Shown here: piece by piece, positions 60,187 through 64,000 of the stretch
Layout: every line of letters begins with the position of its first letter
How positions within the stretch are numbered: the first letter of the stretch is position 1
Assembly: GCA_905221295.1 (NCBI GenBank)
Contig: CAJNCP010000007.1
Coordinates: 1 to 64,000 of the forward strand
Direction: 5' to 3'
Source of the DNA: a bacterium
Lineage (GTDB): Bacteria > Bacillota > Bacilli > Lactobacillales > Streptococcaceae
DNA length: 64,000 nt
Translations under genes and position numbers: made by a program
The notes under the pieces: generated by a model
What the model was told of the DNA's origin: nothing
Seen by the model: only the letters and a program-made list of their open reading frames with translations
The model's database searches: none

Positions 60187-62340
60187 CTAGCTATTGACCA
60201 AATGGGCGTAAAATTCACCTCGGGCAAGCAAGTCTGCATGGTTGCCTTCTTCGACAATCTTGCCCTGATCCAAGACAACAACCTTCTCTGTCCGCTCAGC
60301 AATGGTCAAGCGGTGGGCGATGAAAATCAGGGTCTTGTCTAAAGCCATGAGATTATCGACAATTCGCTTCTCCGTCAAAATATCCAGACTGCTGGTCGCC
60401 TCGTCCAATATCAGAACAGGCGCATCCGTTAAAAGAGCACGCGCCAAAGCGATTCGTTGTCGTTGCCCCCCAGAAATACCAGCTCCGTCCGAAGTCAACT
60501 CTGTCTGGTAATTCAATGGCATCCGCTCAATATCTTCCCGAATCTCAGCTAACTCGACTGCTCGCAGAACATCCTCCTGTGTCGTTCCTTCTTTGGCTCC
60601 AAGGAGAAGATTCTCCAAAATCGTTCCGTTAAAGACATAGGGCTGTTGAGGCAGATAGTTGATGTACTGGCGCAAGGCTTTTTTATCAATCTGATTGAGA
60701 TTGACACCACCCAGACTAATCTCTCCCTGACTTGGATTGTAGAAATTAACCATCATCTTGGCCAATGTGGTCTTTCCTGACCCCGAAATCCCCACAAAAG
60801 CCACCTTAGAACCTTGCGGAATCGTCAAATTGATATCCGACAAGACGTCACGACCATAGCCATACTTATAGTGGACTTGTTTAAAGGTCATATCCCCTTT
60901 CATCATGCTCAAATCTTCGACTGTTTTCTTCTCCTCAAACTCCGAAGCTACTAGATAAACCTCATTTAAGCGATTATTGGCAACCTGCGCTGTCTGAAGT
61001 TTGGTTTGGAGGTTGATGATATTTTCCAAAGGATTGGTAAAGTAAATAAGCAAAGTATTATAGGTAATCAATTGCCCCAAACTCATCTTGCCATCCATGA
61101 CCAGAACAGCTCCCATCCAGAGAACGGCAACATTGAGCAGGAGCTGGGCAACTTTTTTCAGAGCCTTTTGCTGGCTTTCTGCCCGACTATAGGTAAAAGA
61201 TTTTTTCAAATAAGTTACAAATTCCTTATCAATCTTTTGATAGCGCGAACTCTCACTGGTCAACGACTTAATGGTCTCAATACCGTTGATGTCCTCGATG
61301 ATAGAAGAAGACAGGACCGCATTGGCTTCCATAGTATCACGATTCATCTTTTCAAAAGGCTTCATAAAGGCAAAGATAATCACGGTATAAATGGGAAGTG
61401 CAAGCAGACTGATGAAAAAGAGCGTGATGTTCTGTGAAAATAGCACGAGCGAGATAATCAAAATCGTCGACACATCCAAAAAGATAGACAGAATGGTCGA
61501 AGCTAGCGCATCAATGATACTGTTGGCATCTGTAAAACGAGATACAATCTCTCCTGTCCTGCGTGTCGCAAAAAAGGACATCGGCAGGTGAAAAACATGC
61601 TTGATGTAGGACAAAATCACATCGATGGACAACCGTTGCCCCAGAACAAGTAAAAGATATTCCTGCGCATAGGACAAAATCTGCTGGAGAATATAGACGA
61701 TGACCAAACCAATAGAAATAATTCCCAGCGTCGAACGCATCTGGTCTGGTACGTAACTATCAATGATAGACTGCAGATAATAAGAACCTACAATGTTAAT
61801 CAGGGTCACCAAGAGTGTCGCTAGGACGATATTGGTAATTAAGCCACGCTGCTTGAGTAAGATGGGCAAGAAGGATAAGAGCCCCTGTTTTTTCTCCTTA
61901 TGAGGTTTATAGTCTGGAGATGGCGCCATAAAGAGACTGACCCCTGTCCATTCTTGCGCAAATCGCTCACGGGAAATCTTGGTCAGCTTAACACTGGGAT
62001 CTGGATCAGCGATATGGATTGCCTTCTTATCCTGACCTGTCACCACATAATAGTGGAGAAATTTCCCTTCCTTGAGCACATGAGCCACAAAAGGAAAGGT
62101 CAAATCTGGCAGATCAAAGAGCGTCATATCCGCCTTGATAGCCCGCGTCTCAAAACCAATTTCCTCTGCCACCTTTACAAGACCCAAAGCAGTCGTCCCA
62201 TCCATGGTCGTCTTGGCTAACTCTCGTAGATGAGCCAAGGAGTAATAACTACCGTAGTAACCAAATACCATGGCCAAGGAAGCCACGCCACAATCCATCT
62301 GATCCACTTGGGGACGATAGTGCCTTTTCCCAAATTTCAT
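60187..62340 (-). CDS. comA: Peptide-cleaving ABC exporter with C39 peptidase domain
   Basis: Membrane exporter of 717 residues that cleaves double-glycine leaders and exports the mature peptides. An N-terminal C39 peptidase has the catalytic Cys17 in QMDCGVAS and its His in FLHYYVV. Six transmembrane helices (about 165-430) follow, then an ATPase domain with Walker A GISGSGKTT and signature SGGQRQR. I use the ATG at 62340, six bases after AAGGAG; the ATG two codons earlier directly abuts it. A ComE-type direct repeat lies about 100 bp upstream. Confidence 0.97.
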   Translation of the reverse strand: MKFGKRHYRPQVDQMDCGVASLAMVFGYYGSYYSLAHLRELAKTTMDGTTALGLVKVAEEIGFETRAIKADMTLFDLPDLTFPFVAHVLKEGKFLHYYVVTGQDKKAIHIADPDPSVKLTKISRERFAQEWTGVSLFMAPSPDYKPHKEKKQGLLSFLPILLKQRGLITNIVLATLLVTLINIVGSYYLQSIIDSYVPDQMRSTLGIISIGLVIVYILQQILSYAQEYLLLVLGQRLSIDVILSYIKHVFHLPMSFFATRRTGEIVSRFTDANSIIDALASTILSIFLDVSTILIISLVLFSQNITLFFISLLALPIYTVIIFAFMKPFEKMNRDTMEANAVLSSSIIEDINGIETIKSLTSESSRYQKIDKEFVTYLKKSFTYSRAESQQKALKKVAQLLLNVAVLWMGAVLVMDGKMSLGQLITYNTLLIYFTNPLENIINLQTKLQTAQVANNRLNEVYLVASEFEEKKTVEDLSMMKGDMTFKQVHYKYGYGRDVLSDINLTIPQGSKVAFVGISGSGKTTLAKMMVNFYNPSQGEISLGGVNLNQIDKKALRQYINYLPQQPYVFNGTILENLLLGAKEGTTQEDVLRAVELAEIREDIERMPLNYQTELTSDGAGISGGQRQRIALARALLTDAPVLILDEATSSLDILTEKRIVDNLMALDKTLIFIAHRLTIAERTEKVVVLDQGKIVEEGNHADLLARGEFYAHLVNS

Positions 62341-62386
62341 ATCCATCTCCTTTTTTCTAATAATCTCTTAAAAACTTTGTAAGATT

Positions 62387-62392
62387 ATTTTA
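62387..62392 (-). promoter_or_regulatory. Candidate comA -10
   Basis: TAAAAT on the minus strand, about 31 bp downstream of the second half of the direct repeat. No clear -35, as expected for a ComE-activated promoter. Confidence 0.5.
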
Positions 62393-62423
62393 ACCAAACA
62401 AGGAAGAAATAAGGGAATTATTT

Positions 62424-62453
62424 CTGAAAAAACAATATCCTCACCTGAACAGC
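62424..62453 (-). promoter_or_regulatory. ComE-type direct repeat upstream of comA
   Basis: On the minus strand GCTGTTCAG and TTTTTTCAG are separated by 12 bases, so TTCAG recurs exactly 21 bp apart. This is the 9-12-9 layout of pneumococcal ComE binding sites at early competence promoters. Confidence 0.65.
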
Positions 62454-62465
62454 ACTTTTACCAAA

Positions 62466-62494
62466 GAAAATAGGCAGAACAAGTGTCCTACCTA
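62466..62494 (-). terminator. Terminator of the double-glycine peptide locus
   Basis: TAGGTAGGACA and TGTTCTGCCTA pair over 11 bases with two G-U pairs; TTTTCTTT follows on the minus strand. It lies upstream of the comA repeat. Confidence 0.65.
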
Positions 62495-62768
62495 CTAAAA
62501 ATATGGTATAAAAGGAAATTGACTTTTTACTGTCACCCTGGGCAAGCTTGGAACAAATAAATCATTGATAGCAACATTTACGACATCCTATTTATTACTA
62601 CAATTTCTAATGTCCCTACTATTTCTAAGCCACCTCTGGTATGATCTATTCCTAGTCAGAATAGATAACACCGTTCTAAATTACGATTTTTTTAAACTCC
62701 AATGTGATGCATTCTTAAATCTTACCTTACCCATTTTTAGCGCAGAATAATAAGTCATTCTTAATCTC

Positions 62769-62948
62769 TCACTCTACTTGCTTTTTATTAACCTTATATC
62801 CTACATAAAATAACCCCAGCAGAATCGGATAGGTTTCTGGATAAAACAAGGTATTGATCGGATTTTTCAAAATCAAATACGTTGCAATATAGATAATGAG
62901 CGATACGATAAAATACCCCTCAACAAATCCTAATAAGAATTTTTTCAT
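62769..62948 (-). CDS. Small membrane protein, putative bacteriocin immunity
   Basis: A short coding region of 59 residues starting MKKFLLGFVEGYFIVS, with two predicted membrane helices (about 10-28 and 38-53) and a basic tail KVNKKQVE. GGAG precedes the ATG. It is the last gene before the locus terminator. The size and layout fit Blp- or Enterocin-A-type immunity-like proteins, but I cannot assign it to a family; the role is inferred from the two double-glycine peptide genes upstream. Confidence 0.65.
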   Translation of the reverse strand: MKKFLLGFVEGYFIVSLIIYIATYLILKNPINTLFYPETYPILLGLFYVGYKVNKKQVE

Positions 62949-63027
62949 GGTAGACTCCTATTTACCTGATAAGAAAGGCAGAAAACTCCGCCATTTACAT
63001 GCACAAAGTCCTTTCCATTCAGATTTA

Positions 63028-63243
63028 TCATTTATAGTTTTGATTATTTTTCTTCAAATCCTTACAAAAAATACCAAAATAGCCTGCAGCAATCAAACCT
63101 ATTAAACTCCATTGCCAATCAAAAGATACTAGAGAACCCGTACGAATTAGATGAAGCGTAAGATTAAGACCTATTCCTAACAAAGAAAGTATAGTGGCTA
63201 GTTTAGGTAACAATGTATTGAGATTAAGGTTGCGATTGTTCAT
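63028..63243 (-). CDS. Small membrane protein following peptide B
   Basis: Protein of 71 residues with two hydrophobic segments (about 13-33 and 43-60) and a basic C-terminus (KDLKKNNQNYK). It starts 3 bp after the stop of the 51-residue double-glycine peptide, so the two are translationally linked. The typical order peptide-then-immunity suggests it protects the producer, but this is inference. Confidence 0.65.
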   Translation of the reverse strand: MNNRNLNLNTLLPKLATILSLLGIGLNLTLHLIRTGSLVSFDWQWSLIGLIAAGYFGIFCKDLKKNNQNYK

Positions 63244-63246
63244 TAC

Positions 63247-63402
63247 CTAACGACCGCGACGAGCCAAATCTGAACCAAATTTGTAACCAGCTCCAAATGC
63301 GCTGAATGCAATAGCACTTAGACCAAATATAATCGAAATAGGCTCAATTCCTCCTTCGATTGCTTGCAAATCTTTCTCATCAATTACTTGAAATTTATCC
63401 AT
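63247..63402 (-). CDS. Double-glycine bacteriocin-like peptide B
   Basis: Coding region of 51 residues. The leader MDKFQVIDEKDLQAIEGG has the Gly-Gly cleavage pair and the hydrophobic spacing typical of C39 peptidase substrates. The predicted mature peptide has 33 residues beginning IEPISIIFG, with a GYKFG GxxxG-type motif and a basic end (LARRGR). It has an AAAGGAG ribosome-binding site. The layout matches one partner of a two-peptide class IIb bacteriocin. Confidence 0.8.
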   Translation of the reverse strand: MDKFQVIDEKDLQAIEGGIEPISIIFGLSAIAFSAFGAGYKFGSDLARRGR

Positions 63403-63601
63403 TCTCTTCTCCTTTACTTCTATATAATAAAATGAACACCATTAAAAACAATGAAATTGTCGGTATATTAAAATCATCAAACCAAGTAGGTAAGGATATC
63501 TTATTTACATCAGCTACTAACCTGATGATTGTATAAGATATTGAACTAAGTAATACCATAAGTTCAGGCCAAACCTTTAGTATCATTTTAACGAATTTCA
63601 T
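63395..63601 (-). CDS. Small membrane protein between the two peptides
   Basis: Protein of 68 residues beginning MKFVKMILKVWPELM, with two hydrophobic segments (about 12-30 and 46-62). I place the start at the ATG at 63601, after GGAG; a TTG four codons earlier abuts the site. Its 3' end overlaps the start of peptide B by 8 bp. It could be the immunity protein of peptide A. Confidence 0.65.
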   Translation of the reverse strand: MKFVKMILKVWPELMVLLSSISYTIIRLVADVNKISLPTWFDDFNIPTISLFLMVFILLYRSKGEENG

Positions 63602-63615
63602 ATATATCTCCAAAA

Positions 63616-63813
63616 TTATGGTCTATTAGCATAATAGCCCGCAGCTACTCCTACACCTGCTGAAGTTGTAGCAAGCGCAGCCACACCTCCAATTAATTTC
63701 CAACTAATAACTACACCACCAATAATAATTGGTGCAAGCCCCCCATCCACATCCATCAACTCTTCTTCTGTAAGAGCTACAAAGTTCTGTTCCATTTTGT
63801 CAAAATTTGTCAT
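63616..63813 (-). CDS. Double-glycine bacteriocin-like peptide A
   Basis: Precursor of 65 residues. The 25-residue leader ends LTEEELMDVDGG, a classical double-glycine leader. The predicted mature peptide has 40 residues beginning LAPIIIGG, glycine- and alanine-rich, with a GVAAG GxxxG motif and the C-terminus YYANRP. It is the first gene of the locus visible here, but the ribosome-binding site is weak and the operon could begin beyond the window. It is a likely substrate of ComA or a Blp-type exporter. Confidence 0.82.
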   Translation of the reverse strand: MTNFDKMEQNFVALTEEELMDVDGGLAPIIIGGVVISWKLIGGVAALATTSAGVGVAAGYYANRP

Positions 63814-64000
63814 CTTTTTTCTCTTTTATTTCTATTTTTTAGTTTACGACTTCTAGCTCTTAAACCATTTTAAAAACCAGATTGGATAAATTACTGAAAT
63901 CTTTTTTCCTTCCTGTTCTTCTCACTTATCTATTCGAGAAGTGATTTAAAATGAACAGATAAATTTCATTTATTTTAAATACCATTTGATAAACCATGGC
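63814..64000. promoter_or_regulatory. Control region upstream of the double-glycine locus (partial)
   Basis: The 187-bp AT-rich end of the window. On the minus strand TCTCGAATA (63931-63938 plus one) resembles a ComX combox TACGAATA with two mismatches, about 120 bp before peptide A. A TCACTT/AAGTGA inverted repeat flanks it. Nothing here is decisive. Confidence 0.35.

Larger units (their letters stand above)
62341..62768. other. Intergenic region upstream of comA
   Basis: The 428-bp stretch carries the comA control elements (62387-62453), a terminator for the upstream peptide locus, and about 260 bp (62500-62760) with scattered stop codons on both strands and no recognisable gene. A 61-codon plus-strand opening there has no ribosome-binding site. 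Confidence 0.6.

Noticed and set aside
62565..62750. Plus-strand 61-codon open frame upstream of comA
   Set aside because: No ribosome-binding site, opposite to all neighbours, in an AT-rich spacer. It looked like a possible degraded gene but I could not match it to anything.

Overview
The window reads as chromosome of a mitis-group Streptococcus close to S. pneumoniae. The support is the pneumococcal-type maltodextrin regulon (malP-malQ / malX-malC-malD-malA-malR), the comA-comB-purC linkage, a bgaC/bgaR/strH glycan cluster, a YSIRK/LPxTG surface hexosaminidase, two BOX-type repeats, low-GC codon use, and exact CodY and cre boxes. I saw no rRNA, tRNA, intact insertion sequence or CRISPR array. 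Most genes lie on the minus strand.

Layout. 0-1.4 kb: a PlcR/TprA-like peptide-sensing regulator and a degenerate BOX. 1.4-11.2 kb: the maltodextrin regulon, with divergent promoters, MalR-type palindromes and a cre site. 11.2-20 kb: a YitT-family protein, aspS, an XRE-controlled operon of small membrane proteins with an ABC exporter and a CPBP protease, hisS and a SufT-like protein. 20-23.5 kb: ilvD under an exact CodY box, rpmF-rpmG, and a two-domain VOC protein. 23.8-29.5 kb: an accessory block of unknown membrane, lipoprotein and Ser-rich proteins, with a tandem gene duplication, a truncated third copy and a second pair of paralogues. 29.6-30.4 kb: a CstR-like regulator and a YbaK deacylase. 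30.5-39.7 kb: the bgaC-PTS-agaS-lacD-galM operon with its GntR regulator BgaR. 39.9-44 kb: strH. 44-58.7 kb: purine biosynthesis from purB to purC. 58.8-62.4 kb: comB and comA. 62.7-63.9 kb: a small locus with two double-glycine peptides and three small membrane proteins.

How the genes fit together. MalX/C/D import maltodextrins, probably using a shared ATPase encoded elsewhere, and MalQ and MalP convert them to glucose and glucose-1-phosphate. StrH and BgaC trim host glycans. The mannose-family PTS imports the product, and AgaS, LacD and GalM feed it into central metabolism. cre boxes at malX, bgaC and strH suggest common CcpA control. The pur genes encode the route from PRPP-amine to IMP plus PurB. 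ComA/ComB mature and export double-glycine peptides, and comA has a ComE-type direct repeat. The two double-glycine peptides directly upstream of comA are plausible additional ComAB cargo.

The most interesting parts are the double-glycine peptide locus beside comAB, which includes a 51-residue gene easily missed because of its size, and the 23.8-29.5 kb accessory block with its duplications and a compensated frameshift. Relative to the S. pneumoniae gene order I remember, the galM-to-comA block is inverted next to the ilvD/rpmG block, and the accessory block sits at the junction.
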